Shown here piece by piece: positions 7,563-15,245 of a DNA stretch of 16,690 nt. Source of the DNA: Actinomycetes bacterium (GTDB taxonomy: Bacteria > Actinomycetota > Actinomycetes > S36-B12 > UBA10799); the NCBI GenBank assembly GCA_029779995.1, contig JAKOZM010000527.1:1-16690 (forward strand), given 5' to 3'. The notes under the pieces are model-generated. The model saw nothing but the letters and a program-made list of their open reading frames with translations. It ran no database searches and was not told the DNA's origin. The position numbers and the translations under genes were made by a program. Numbering within the stretch: the first letter of the stretch is position 1; every line of letters begins with the position of its first letter.

Positions 7563-8651
7563 TCACCTCGATCGCGGGGTTCCCCACACGTCCAAGGACC
7601 GGCTCCAGACGCGAAGCATCTGGCCGGCAAGAACGGCAGGGTGGAATTTCTGGGACTGCTCGTAGGCTGCAACTGCTCGCTTCCTGACCAGGGGGTGATC
7701 ACCGGTGAGCGCATCTAAAGCCTTACTCAAGGACTCCGGATCATTTTGGGGGAACACGCATTCGGGATCGCCGACCAGGAATGGCAGTTCTCCGGAGTCC
7801 GAGACAAGCACGCAACGGCGGGACATCATTGCCTCCACCACCACCCGCCCCCACTGTTCTCTGCAATTTGGGGTGTTCCTTGATGGGGCGACCAGTACGT
7901 CTGAGTCGGCCAAAACGGCATGCACTGCGCGCGAGTCTAGTGACCCCAAAAAACTCGCCTTCACGCGGAGGTCGTTCGCAAGTTGCCGTAACGTCGCCTC
8001 CTGTGGTCCCCAGCCGACAAACGTCACAGAGATGCGGCTCGATTCGTTCGCTCCAGCGACCCCGAGAAGCAGGTCATCGCAGCCTTTGAGAGGGACCAGA
8101 CGCCCGACGAAGCAGAGCCTCAAGGTGCCATCGGGTGGCCTCGGAGCAACTGGACGGAATACGTGTGGATCGGGGGGTGAGGCTGGGATGACGGCCCGCG
8201 GCGTAGCGGGAAGAAGCCCGGCAGCCTCTGCTGCTCGCAACCCTGTCTGCCCCCAGCTGATGTAGCCTGCTGCCCTTCCGAGTGCTGCCCGCATTCCCAC
8301 TCGTCGCAGTCGGTAGGAGTACGGCGCAGCGTTGAGGACGCTTTCTGCTCCATGGATCACGACAGGGCGTTTGGTCCTGAGAAGCCGTTGAGTAGTGATA
8401 GCCCAGGGTTCGTTCTGTATATGGATCAGATCGGGATCATGCGCCTGGATGGCCGTTTCCAGGCCAGTCATCCATTGCCGTGTCCAGTTGCTGCCGTGAG
8501 TCCGAATCCACTTGACGTCAACGTCGTCCGGCCATGCTGAGGTCTGCGCTGCTGGCGCGATGATCTGCAGGCCCGGGCAAGCCCTAGCGAGGGCGACGAA
8601 CAAAGCGCCATCTCGGACATCGTTGTTCGGGGTGACCAGTGAGATCCTCAT
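7563..8651 (-). CDS. GT4 family glycosyltransferase
   Basis: This 362-residue GT-B retaining glycosyltransferase has an acceptor-side N-terminal half (MRISLVTPNN, DLIHIQNEPWAI) and a nucleotide-sugar-binding C-terminal half. The latter has LCFVGRLVPLKGCDDLL (about 180-196), VTFVGWGPQEATL, and the E-x7-E catalytic motif as Glu266 and Glu274 in REQWGRVVVEAMMS. It should extend the lipid-linked oligosaccharide at the cytoplasmic face of the membrane; donor unknown. The ATG at 8651 overlaps the stop of the preceding GT4 gene (ATGA), so the two are translationally coupled. Confidence 0.93.
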   Translation of the reverse strand: MRISLVTPNNDVRDGALFVALARACPGLQIIAPAAQTSAWPDDVDVKWIRTHGSNWTRQWMTGLETAIQAHDPDLIHIQNEPWAITTQRLLRTKRPVVIHGAESVLNAAPYSYRLRRVGMRAALGRAAGYISWGQTGLRAAEAAGLLPATPRAVIPASPPDPHVFRPVAPRPPDGTLRLCFVGRLVPLKGCDDLLLGVAGANESSRISVTFVGWGPQEATLRQLANDLRVKASFLGSLDSRAVHAVLADSDVLVAPSRNTPNCREQWGRVVVEAMMSRRCVLVSDSGELPFLVGDPECVFPQNDPESLSKALDALTGDHPLVRKRAVAAYEQSQKFHPAVLAGQMLRVWSRSLDVWGTPRSR

Positions 8652-9889
8652 CGTCTACCACGTTCCAGCTGGGCTGCTTCCTCGTACACCCGAAGCAGCC
8701 TGATCGCCCTTTCTCGGTAGCTGTGCTCCGAGGCAAATGCAAGGGCGCCGCTGCTTTCGGCAATCCAACCGGACTCATCCAGGCTGAGCAGGCGGGAGAT
8801 GTGGGTCGCGAATCGTCTATCCAGTCCCTCTCCCGGTAGAGGGTCCACCAGTGCGAACCCACGACGGTGAAGGAACGCCTTGCTGCCGAAGGCGTCAAGT
8901 GCGACCGTGGGGACTCCGAGGGCTGCAGCTTCAAGTGTCTGTGCGCTGGAAGAGTCCCTAACGCTGGTGAAGAGGTGAACGCGAGCCTGCGCGAGGACCC
9001 GCTGTGCCTCGGCCCAGGGCAGGTGTCCTTCGAAACGGACCGAACCGGCTCTCACGAGATCGGCGGCCAACGCCTCAACACGGCTTTTGGTCGGGCCGTC
9101 GCCGATGAGGGTCAGACGAGCAGAAGGCTGTTGGCGCAGTACGTGACGAAAGGATGCCACTGCGAGGCCAGCTGCCTTTAGTGGGAGAAACCGACCGATC
9201 CAGACGGTGGACAACTCAGAAGGCATGGCCTGCGCAGACGCACGGAGCTGACCCGTACGGAGTCCCTCTGCGAGACCCAATCCGATGCGCCGCGCGCCCA
9301 GCACACGTGCGAGTGACACGGTCTCCTCGTTCGTGGCGAGTACGAGCGCCGACTGTCTCGCGGCCCTGCGAGCAAGGGGGTTCCGCGGCGTGAGCATCTG
9401 GAGTGCGGCTGTGCGCCATCGGTCATGGCTAGGGTCGCCGTCGAGCCAGCGCTCGTGCTCTCGCTCCAGGCTCTGTCCTCCCCCCACCGGTCCTATGACC
9501 AAAGGGAGCCCGCACCCGGCGAGGCCGATCGGGTGGGAAAGGGAGCCCCATGACAGGTGGTGACCAACGTCCCAGCGCCCGTTGTCGGAATCCTTGGCCC
9601 ACTCATGGCAGCGAACCTGCCACGCCGCATACCTCGCATAGACGCCAACCTGACCCGTGTCGAGCGTCCTGGGGATTGCGTCAGTAAGGACGCTGCTGGA
9701 CATGCTGCCGGAGCCCGAGTTCGCGGCGTACGCGCGGATTGCAACATCGGTCCGAGCAACATCCGCTTGCCGCGTGAGGATGTGCACGTCTGCACCGGCA
9801 CGTGCAAGCCCTTCTGCGGTATACCAGGCGTTGGCACCTTCTGAGCCACCGAAGGGGTCGCAGGCGTAAGCGCTGATCAGGACGCGCAT
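8648..9889 (-). CDS. GT4 family glycosyltransferase
   Basis: This 413-residue GT-B glycosyltransferase starts MRVLISAYACDPFGGSEGAN, with the Gly-rich N-terminal loop of GT4 enzymes. The central region includes LPLVIGPVGGGQSL, a pattern seen in a GT4 subgroup. The C-terminal domain has VWIGRFLPLKA (229-239), LTLIGDGPTKSRVE and the motif region RDSSSAQTLEAAALGVPTVA. There the first acidic residue of E-x7-E is Asp312 and the second is Glu320. No strong ribosome site precedes the ATG at 9889. A CATATT element 11 nt upstream on the minus strand could mark a promoter of its own, but the gene also follows the LicD-like gene by only 94 bp. Confidence 0.92.
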   Translation of the reverse strand: MRVLISAYACDPFGGSEGANAWYTAEGLARAGADVHILTRQADVARTDVAIRAYAANSGSGSMSSSVLTDAIPRTLDTGQVGVYARYAAWQVRCHEWAKDSDNGRWDVGHHLSWGSLSHPIGLAGCGLPLVIGPVGGGQSLEREHERWLDGDPSHDRWRTAALQMLTPRNPLARRAARQSALVLATNEETVSLARVLGARRIGLGLAEGLRTGQLRASAQAMPSELSTVWIGRFLPLKAAGLAVASFRHVLRQQPSARLTLIGDGPTKSRVEALAADLVRAGSVRFEGHLPWAEAQRVLAQARVHLFTSVRDSSSAQTLEAAALGVPTVALDAFGSKAFLHRRGFALVDPLPGEGLDRRFATHISRLLSLDESGWIAESSGALAFASEHSYRERAIRLLRVYEEAAQLERGRR

Positions 9890-9983
9890 CTCGGCCGTTC
9901 AATATGACTCGCAGAGCCTTGCCAGGTGGAAGGGCGTGTCACCAGAAGCGTCGGTCTTGCGGCAAGGGGTCTACCGGTGTCGA

Positions 9984-10784
9984 TTAGCACTCCGCGGTTC
10001 CCGACTGCTGGCGAAAGTCGGGATCGTGCTTCGAGACATCAGGTTGGGGTATGGATACCCGGCCGATCCGGGCGACCACGTCTTCCAGCGGCGGTCCCAG
10101 GGGGGAGTAGCCGTACCTTGTTCCAGTGGGGGTGGCGTTCTTGGGGCCCGCTACGTAGTCCCACTCGGGCTGTGGAACCGTCCAAGAGGTTCCATACTTT
10201 GTAATCAGGAACTCCTCGGCAGGCGCGGGCACCGGGAAAGTAGACCCGAGAAGCCTGCCTTCACCGAGTTCGAAGGCGTCGTAGTCAAAGTCCACGCGCT
10301 CGGCCGTTCTCTGCTGCTTGTCCATTCGGAAGAAGCAGGAGTGATAGACCTTGCCGTTTGGCCGGTTGTAGAAGAAGAAAACGTCGGTCTTGATGCGTTT
10401 GCGGCGAAGACACACTTCCATGCAGGATGCAGGATCACCGTAAACGCGGTCAATCACAAATCCGCTCCGTACCAGTGTTGTGAGCACCTCAGGATCGAAG
10501 GTGTCTGCTCTGACGCCGATGTCGGTATCGGCATCGTGACCTATGAAGTGCCCATCGCGCACCAGCCCGAGCAGGGTCCCGTCGCTCAGCCAGTATTGAA
10601 CACCGTGCTGACGAAACGCTCGGTCTATCAAGCGAATACTCGTGAGTGCCTGCTCACTGCTCATCTTGGCTAGCCCAGGAACTCGCCGCCGCGCAACTCC
10701 GATTGCCTTCTGCATCACCAGGAAGGTCAGATCTCGCCTCCTGCGTGGACCGACCACCCAGACCTGGGCGTCCGCGGGGCTCAT
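9984..10784 (-). CDS. LicD/fukutin-like family phosphotransferase
   Basis: This 266-residue protein belongs to the LicD/fukutin nucleotidyltransferase-fold family. It has QYWLSDGTLLGLVRDGHFIG (63-82) followed by an acidic cluster, Asp84, Asp86 and Asp88 in HDADTDIGV, which matches the metal-binding DxD of the family. Known members transfer phosphocholine, or ribitol or glycerol phosphate, to sugars. Here it probably adds a phospho-substituent to the glycan, but the substrate cannot be predicted. The ATG at 10784 is chosen because AAGGAG lies 6 nt upstream; an open frame continues to 11105 but lacks support. It is the first gene of the minus-strand operon leading to the flippase. Confidence 0.87.
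   Translation of the reverse strand: MSPADAQVWVVGPRRRRDLTFLVMQKAIGVARRRVPGLAKMSSEQALTSIRLIDRAFRQHGVQYWLSDGTLLGLVRDGHFIGHDADTDIGVRADTFDPEVLTTLVRSGFVIDRVYGDPASCMEVCLRRKRIKTDVFFFYNRPNGKVYHSCFFRMDKQQRTAERVDFDYDAFELGEGRLLGSTFPVPAPAEEFLITKYGTSWTVPQPEWDYVAGPKNATPTGTRYGYSPLGPPLEDVVARIGRVSIPQPDVSKHDPDFRQQSGTAEC
9999..10023 (-). other. Stem-loop near the end of the LicD-like gene
   Basis: TCCCGACT at 9999-10006 and AGTCGGGA at 10016-10023 form a perfect 8-bp stem with a 9-nt loop. It lies inside the last codons of the LicD-like gene. No run of T follows on the minus strand, so it is not a standard intrinsic terminator. It may stabilise a processed 3' end or be coincidental. Confidence 0.3.
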
Positions 10785-10790
10785 GTCGTG

Positions 10791-10796
10791 CTCCTT
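10791..10796 (-). promoter_or_regulatory. Ribosome binding site of the LicD-like gene
   Basis: AAGGAG on the minus strand, six bases before the ATG at 10784. It decides that start over the longer open frame. Confidence 0.85.
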
Positions 10797-10866
10797 ATGG
10801 TCTGGCTGATTGTCATGAACCACATCGGTGCCTGCTGCTCCGCGCGGCGACAACGCCGTCCATTTC

Positions 10867-10895
10867 ATGATCACAACGAATCGTGCTTGGGTCAA
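10867..10895 (-). promoter_or_regulatory. Probable promoter of the LicD-like operon
   Basis: On the minus strand TTGACC (10895-10890) is followed after exactly 17 bp by GATCAT (10872-10867), matching the housekeeping consensus at 5/6 and 4/6 positions. The predicted 5' leader would be about 75 nt. The surrounding bases are AT-richer than the flanks. Confidence 0.45.
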
Positions 10896-11198
10896 CGTAA
10901 GTACACGATATCTAAAGGCAGCCGAACCGCCTGCTCCATTCAGATCCAAAAGTCCCAGCCCAGGGTTGCAGCATTCCAGGCCCAACTGACAATCCCGGCG
11001 TATGCCTTTCGGCTGCTCGGGCGGCTCACCACTTCGGACCAGGAGTGACCGTGATGTCTGTCGCCTGCAGTTGGCGGTGCGATTGCCCCTCGACTGCCCG
11101 AGCAAGGGCGGTTACGACGAGGGAGTTGACAGTGCTCAGCGGTAAGCCGGGAACGATTCCTTAGAGTCGTTGCACTGGGCTGCTGAGTCCCGCCTGCT

Positions 11199-12674
11199 AT
11201 GGCTGATCAGCCCTTGCGCCCCACCGAACGGCCATTTGGTGGCGCGATCCGAGGATATGCTGGCTCGGTGCAAGCATCTGGTCGAAGTGAGCGTCTAACG
11301 CTCAGGACTAGTCATCGCGCACGCCTCTTTCGTAGTGGTGCAGAGAGTAGCGCATGGCCCGACGTGGTCTTGGCGCTCTGTCTATTGTCAACGCTTGTGC
11401 TCGGCGGGCTGTACTGGACAATGCAGCCTTCGTGGCCCCGCGACTTGCTTGCGGTGTCGGTATTGGTTCTGGCCGCACTTGCTGGCGGCAGCCGCTACAA
11501 AGGTCTGCGAGGCCCCTGGATCGCCGCGTGGTCCCTGGTCGGAATGGGCGTCTTCGGGCTCTACCGGTGGATCGCAGAAATCGGATCCTCTCTCGGTCTG
11601 AACTTCTGGACTGGGTGGAGCCCGTGGCTGCCGTCCCTGGCCTTTCTCGTTTTCGCTCTCGTCTACGGACGCTCTCGCTGGCTGGCGTGGCGAACCCTCT
11701 TCATCTGGGCAGCGTTGACCGTGGGGGTCATCCAACTGGTCGGCCTGCTAGCGGTCATGGCGGGTGTGGTCTCTGTGGGCGGAGAGCCCTCACCTGAGGG
11801 CGCCTTCTACGGCATGAGACCCATCCAGGCAAGTCTGGCGCTCGTCATGGTGCTCGGTTTTTCGCTACTCGTCACGTCCCCCGCAGAGCAAGCCATGAGG
11901 TATTCCGTGCCCGCAGCGTGTTTTCTGGGGGTCTCGGTCATCCTTTCTCAGCACCGAAGCGTCTGGGTGGCGATGCTCCTCGTTTGCCTCCTGCTCTTGC
12001 TGGCCGGCGTCCGCCGAGGGGATCTGTCCGAGACAGTCACTATCCCGATCGCCGTAACAATGGGCTATACGGCATTGGCGGCCCTGGTTCCGGTCGTCTC
12101 GCACTGGTCCGTGCTACCCCGTATCAGTGTCGAGCAATTGGCCTCGAACAGGGTTCCCGATGTGATGGCTTCCACGCACACCACACAATGGCGCCTAGAT
12201 ATGTGGGAGTCGAGCCTGTCAGCGCCCAGAACCTTCGTGAATTGGCTCTTTGGCGGGGTGTTCGGAGTCAATCCCGTCAAGTGGCCGGGTGAGGGAGTGA
12301 TGAATCCGCTTATCACGTCGCACAACATGGCGATAGACGTAATCGTGATGCTCGGAGTCGTCGGTCTCGTTCTGATTGGATACATCTTCATTGCTGCAAC
12401 GATGCTTCGTGCAGACCGACTAGCCCCGGAAAGCGTGTTTCTCTGGTCTCTGCTGGTCTACGGCGTCTTCTATCCCTGGCCGGCTTGGGCTTGGGTCATT
12501 CTTGGCGCGGCGGTCTCGGTTGCGGTGCCACGACCAAGGACGCAGGATAAGTGCCCGGAGTCGAACGCCAGCATCGCATTCAGGTCAGCCGAGCCACATC
12601 CGCATCCACCATCAACCGCGCCAACTCCGGCACCAGAGTCTGCGCCTTCCACCCCAAGACGCTCCATGCCTTAG
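11199..12674 (+). CDS. O-antigen ligase/polymerase-like membrane protein (Wzy-type), copy 1
   Basis: This is a 491-residue polytopic protein with about ten hydrophobic segments between residues 55 and 440. The large loop near [13 protein letters not shown], ending [20 protein letters not shown], is typical of WaaL/Wzy-like proteins, which polymerise repeat units or ligate glycans outside the membrane. The start is uncertain. The ATG at 11199 has no good ribosome site, the first 50 codons have low third-position GC, and an in-frame GTG at 11268 has a leaderless-type box. The C-terminal tail after about residue 447 is Pro/Ser-rich. Its last 31 codons lie antisense to the 3' end of gmd, a convergent overlap of 95 bp. 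Confidence 0.85.
   Translation: MADQPLRPTERPFGGAIRGYAGSVQASGRSERLTLRTSHRARLFRSGAESSAWPDVVLALCLLSTLVLGGLYWTMQPSWPRDLLAVSVLVLAALAGGSRYKGLRGPWIAAWSLVGMGVFGLYRWIAEIGSSLGLNFWTGWSPWLPSLAFLVFALVYGRSRWLAWRTLFIWAALTVGVIQLVGLLAVMAGVVSVGGEPSPEGAFYGMRPIQASLALVMVLGFSLLVTSPAEQAMRYSVPAACFLGVSVILSQHRSVWVAMLLVCLLLLLAGVRRGDLSETVTIPIAVTMGYTALAALVPVVSHWSVLPRISVEQLASNRVPDVMASTHTTQWRLDMWESSLSAPRTFVNWLFGGVFGVNPVKWPGEGVMNPLITSHNMAIDVIVMLGVVGLVLIGYIFIAATMLRADRLAPESVFLWSLLVYGVFYPWPAWAWVILGAAVSVAVPRPRTQDKCPESNASIAFRSAEPHPHPPSTAPTPAPESAPSTPRRSMP
11256..11261 (+). promoter_or_regulatory. Possible leaderless -10 box for Wzy-like copy 1
   Basis: TATGCT (TANNNT) ends 6 nt before an in-frame GTG at 11268, the same spacing as in front of the UDP-xylose synthase GTG. 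If used, the protein would be 23 residues shorter, with no loss of membrane segments. Confidence 0.3.
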
Positions 12675-13554
12675 TGGGCCCTCCCACCAGATCGTCCACG
12701 TCCGTCGGCCGCAGGTACCGAGCGTCGAATCGTACGTACTTCTCCCACTCCAGGCCCACGTGTTCAAAAGCGAAGCTCAGGAAGTCGCGTACACTATACG
12801 AAGTCCCCGTGGCCACTACGAAGTCGTCTGGCTGATCTGTCTGCAACATCAACCACATCGCCTCGACGTACTCCTTCGCGTAGCCCCAGTCGCGGCGGGC
12901 GTCGATATTGCCTAGGTAAAGGACGCCCTGCTGCCCGGCCGCGATGCGGGCAGCCGCCATGGAGATCTTGCGGCTGACAAACGTCTCACCCCGGCGCGGC
13001 GATTCGTGATTAAAGAGGATGCCGTTGACGGCGAACATGTCGTACGCCTCGCGATAGTTGCGGGCCATCCAGTAGGCGTAGACCTTGGCGGCCGCGTATG
13101 GGCTGCGAGGGCGGAATAGGCTGCTTTCGTCCTGCGGCGGTGGAGTGCTGCCGAACATCTCCGAGCTCGACGCCTGATAGAAGCGTGCGGGTATTTCCGT
13201 CGCTCTGATGGCCTCGAGGATCCGCGTCGTGCCAAGCCCTGTGACATCGCCGGTGAACTCAGGCTCATCAAAGGATACGCGGACGTGTGACTGAGCTGCG
13301 AGGTGGTAAACCTCATCTGGGGCTATGCGTTCCAACAGCGTAGTAAGCCGCGACGAATCGGTGAGATCTCCATAGTGCAGGAAAAGGCGCGGGTCAGAGT
13401 CGTGCGGGTCGGTGTACAAATGGTCGATTCGGTGCGTATTGAAGGTGGAGGCCCGGCGGATGAGACCGTGGACGAGATAGCCCTTGCCCAGCAGAGACTC
13501 AGCCAGATAAGACCCGTCCTGCCCCGTTATTCCTGTGATGAACGCCGTCTTCAT
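12580..13554 (-). CDS. gmd: GDP-mannose 4,6-dehydratase
   Basis: This 324-residue extended short-chain dehydrogenase converts GDP-D-mannose to GDP-4-keto-6-deoxymannose, the first step to GDP-L-fucose and other GDP-deoxyhexoses. It has the NADP loop [12 protein letters not shown] (8-19), [15 protein letters not shown] (84-98), the active-site ASSSEMFG, Tyr153-x3-Lys157 in SPYAAAK, and [16 protein letters not shown]. All are signature stretches of GMD. The ATG at 13554 begins [14 protein letters not shown] directly at the Rossmann fold; the open frame runs 18 codons further upstream without homology support. It is divergent from fcl, with which it forms a pathway, and its 3' end overlaps the convergent Wzy-like gene by 95 bp. 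Confidence 0.96.
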   Translation of the reverse strand: MKTAFITGITGQDGSYLAESLLGKGYLVHGLIRRASTFNTHRIDHLYTDPHDSDPRLFLHYGDLTDSSRLTTLLERIAPDEVYHLAAQSHVRVSFDEPEFTGDVTGLGTTRILEAIRATEIPARFYQASSSEMFGSTPPPQDESSLFRPRSPYAAAKVYAYWMARNYREAYDMFAVNGILFNHESPRRGETFVSRKISMAAARIAAGQQGVLYLGNIDARRDWGYAKEYVEAMWLMLQTDQPDDFVVATGTSYSVRDFLSFAFEHVGLEWEKYVRFDARYLRPTDVDDLVGGPTKAWSVLGWKAQTLVPELARLMVDADVARLT

Positions 13555-13562
13555 TGTGGTCG

Positions 13563-13568
13563 AGGCTA
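13563..13568 (-). promoter_or_regulatory. Leaderless-type -10 box of gmd
   Basis: On the minus strand TAGCCT (TANNNT) ends 8 nt before the gmd ATG at 13554. No Shine-Dalgarno sequence is present, consistent with a leaderless transcript. No recognisable -35. Confidence 0.45.
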
Positions 13569-13593
13569 CGCCACGAGATGTAGGGAAGCGCAG

Positions 13594-13599
13594 TAGGTT
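13594..13599 (+). promoter_or_regulatory. Leaderless-type -10 box of fcl
   Basis: TAGGTT (TANNNT) ends 7 nt before the fcl ATG at 13607. The 52-bp gap between gmd and fcl thus seems to carry two back-to-back promoters whose transcripts start at or near the start codons. Confidence 0.45.
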
Positions 13600-13606
13600 T
13601 ACTCCC

Positions 13607-14527
13607 ATGTGGCAGGACCTGCGTGTTTACGTCGCCGGTCATCGGGGCCTTGTCGGTTCTGCGGTCTGGCGCGCCGCTAAGGATCGGGGCGCTGATCTTG
13701 TCGGGTGGACATCCTCGGAACTCGACCTGCTCGACCGGGATGCTACGTTCGACGCTCTCCTGGCCAGTTCCCCTGATGTTGTGGTGATGGCCGCAGCTCG
13801 GGTGGGTGGAATCCTTGCCAACTCTCGGCAGCCGGTGGACTTTCTCAACGACAATGTGCGAATACAGAGCAACCTTTTCGACGCTGCCCATGCGGCCGGT
13901 GTGAATCGGCTGCTTTTCCTCGGGTCCAGTTGCATCTATCCGAAGGATGCGCCCCAGCCCATTCCTGAGACGGCGCTGATGACCGGCCCTCTCGAACCGA
14001 CGAACAGCGCTTACGCCATCGCAAAGATCGCTGGCATCGAGGCCGTCCGTGCATACCGGCACCAGTACGGACGACGATGGATTTCTGCCATGCCCACCAA
14101 CCTCTACGGGCCCGGGGACAATTTCGACCTGGCGACGAGTCACGTCCTGCCAGCCCTTATCCGCCGATTCCACGACGCCGACGATCGGGTGGTCCTTTGG
14201 GGGACCGGCCGGCCCCGTCGGGAGTTCTTGTACAGCGAGGACGCTGCAGACGCATGTTTGCACCTACTCGAATACTATGACGGAGACGATCACGTCAATG
14301 TGGGAGTGGGACAGGACATCGCGATTAGCGATCTCGCGAACTTGGTCGCCACTGCCACGGGTTTCGATGGTCAGATCTCGTGGGACCGGACCATGCCCGA
14401 CGGAACCCCCCGGAAGTTGCTGGATGTTCGTCGTCTCACTGGGCTGGGATGGTCATCCAGGATCGGGTTACGTGAGGGGATCCTGAGAACCTACCAGTGG
14501 TATTTGGACAATGTTGACCACGCGTGA
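13607..14527 (+). CDS. fcl: GDP-L-fucose synthase
   Basis: This 306-residue bifunctional epimerase/reductase turns GDP-4-keto-6-deoxymannose into GDP-L-fucose with NADPH. The nucleotide loop is [11 protein letters not shown] (10-20). The active-site residues Ser107, Cys109, Tyr136, Lys140 and His179 fall at the numbering known from the E. coli enzyme, within [27 protein letters not shown] and [15 protein letters not shown]. The ATG at 13607 was chosen over an open frame beginning at 13535, which would overlap gmd. Its 3' end overlaps the GT26 gene by 17 bp, giving an operon fcl, GT26, Wzy-like. Confidence 0.96.
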   Translation: MWQDLRVYVAGHRGLVGSAVWRAAKDRGADLVGWTSSELDLLDRDATFDALLASSPDVVVMAAARVGGILANSRQPVDFLNDNVRIQSNLFDAAHAAGVNRLLFLGSSCIYPKDAPQPIPETALMTGPLEPTNSAYAIAKIAGIEAVRAYRHQYGRRWISAMPTNLYGPGDNFDLATSHVLPALIRRFHDADDRVVLWGTGRPRREFLYSEDAADACLHLLEYYDGDDHVNVGVGQDIAISDLANLVATATGFDGQISWDRTMPDGTPRKLLDVRRLTGLGWSSRIGLREGILRTYQWYLDNVDHA

Positions 14528-15245
14528 GGTGGGCCCGCTCACCTTGTCCGTGGGCTCGCTTAAGGAGTGTGTCGATGTTGTCTCAAATGTCCCCCATGCC
14601 CCGCACGTTCACTTTGCCAATGCCTACACCATCGCTCTGGCAGATGCTCACGCGCAATACGCTGCACTTCTCAACGACGGCATCACGTTCACAGACGGGG
14701 TGCCCGTGGCTTGGGTCGGCAGACGATCCTATGGAGTCGGCTCCGATCAGTGGCCGCGGGTATATGGGCCCGACTTCATGCAGGCGGTACTGGCCAGGGG
14801 AGGTCGTCACTACCTGTTGGGAGGTTCCGGCTCAACCCTGCAGGCGTTGCGCAACGAGATCGCGAGGCTATGGCCCATGTGTGAGGTCGCTGGCTACGAG
14901 TCGCCGCCGTTCAGATCGCTCACCTCGGCCGAGAGAAACGCCCAGGACGCTCGCATCGAAGCATCCGGAGCGCACTTTGTATGGGTAGGCCTGGGCACCC
15001 CGAAGCAGGACTGGGAGGCCGCCCGCATAACGGCGACCACCGGAGTAACATCCCTAGCGGTGGGCGCGGCATTCGACTTCTTGGCCGGGACCAAACCGCA
15101 GGCCCCCCAGTGGATGCAGCGCAATGGTCTTGAGTGGACCCACCGCATGGCAACCGAACCTCGGCGCCTCAGCCGTAGGTACCTATGGGGCAATCCGCGA
15201 TTCCTAATGGCCGCCTTTCGTAACCCGGGCTTTCGGCGTGGCTGA
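14511..15245 (+). CDS. WecG/TagA/CpsF family (GT26) glycosyltransferase
   Basis: This 244-residue member of the WecG/TagA/CpsF family transfers a sugar (ManNAc, ManNAcA, glucose or similar in known members) to a lipid-linked monosaccharide, usually as the second step of repeat-unit assembly. Signature stretches are FANAYTIALAD (35-45), TDGVPVAW with the conserved Asp62, GPDFM, HYLLGGSGSTLQAL, WVGLGTPKQDWEA and VGAAFDFLAGTKPQAPQWMQ. The C-terminal part with EPRRLSRRYLWGNPRFL is typical of the membrane-associating tail. The ATG at 14511 lies inside the end of fcl, and the stop overlaps the next gene by 8 bp, so the three genes are probably co-translated. Confidence 0.95.
   Translation: MLTTREVGPLTLSVGSLKECVDVVSNVPHAPHVHFANAYTIALADAHAQYAALLNDGITFTDGVPVAWVGRRSYGVGSDQWPRVYGPDFMQAVLARGGRHYLLGGSGSTLQALRNEIARLWPMCEVAGYESPPFRSLTSAERNAQDARIEASGAHFVWVGLGTPKQDWEAARITATTGVTSLAVGAAFDFLAGTKPQAPQWMQRNGLEWTHRMATEPRRLSRRYLWGNPRFLMAAFRNPGFRRG

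Larger units (their letters stand above)
10785..11198. promoter_or_regulatory. 414-bp divergent intergenic region
   Basis: This region separates the LicD-like operon (leftward) from the first Wzy-like gene (rightward). Near 10860-10920 it is locally AT-richer and contains a plausible leftward promoter. TTGACA at 11126-11131 is a perfect -35 hexamer for the rightward direction, but no good -10 follows at 16-18 bp. I see no convincing gene, RNA element or repeat in the rest. Confidence 0.5.

Noticed and set aside
9917..9967. CCTTGCC / GGCAAGG inverted repeat as a terminator between the LicD-like and GT4 genes
   Set aside because: A 7-bp stem with a 37-nt loop and no T run does not fit an intrinsic terminator.
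9936..10673. 245-codon open frame on the plus strand
   Set aside because: It is antisense to the LicD-like gene, which has a strong ribosome site and family motifs.
10785..11105. N-terminal extension of the LicD-like protein by 107 residues
   Set aside because: AAGGAG six bases before the ATG at 10784 and a plausible promoter at 10867-10895 inside the extension argue for the shorter protein.
11126..11172. TTGACA, and GGAAC followed by CGTTG, as promoters of the first Wzy-like gene
   Set aside because: TTGACA has no -10 at 16-18 bp, and the GGAAC to CGTTG spacing of 13 nt is too short for known ECF promoters.
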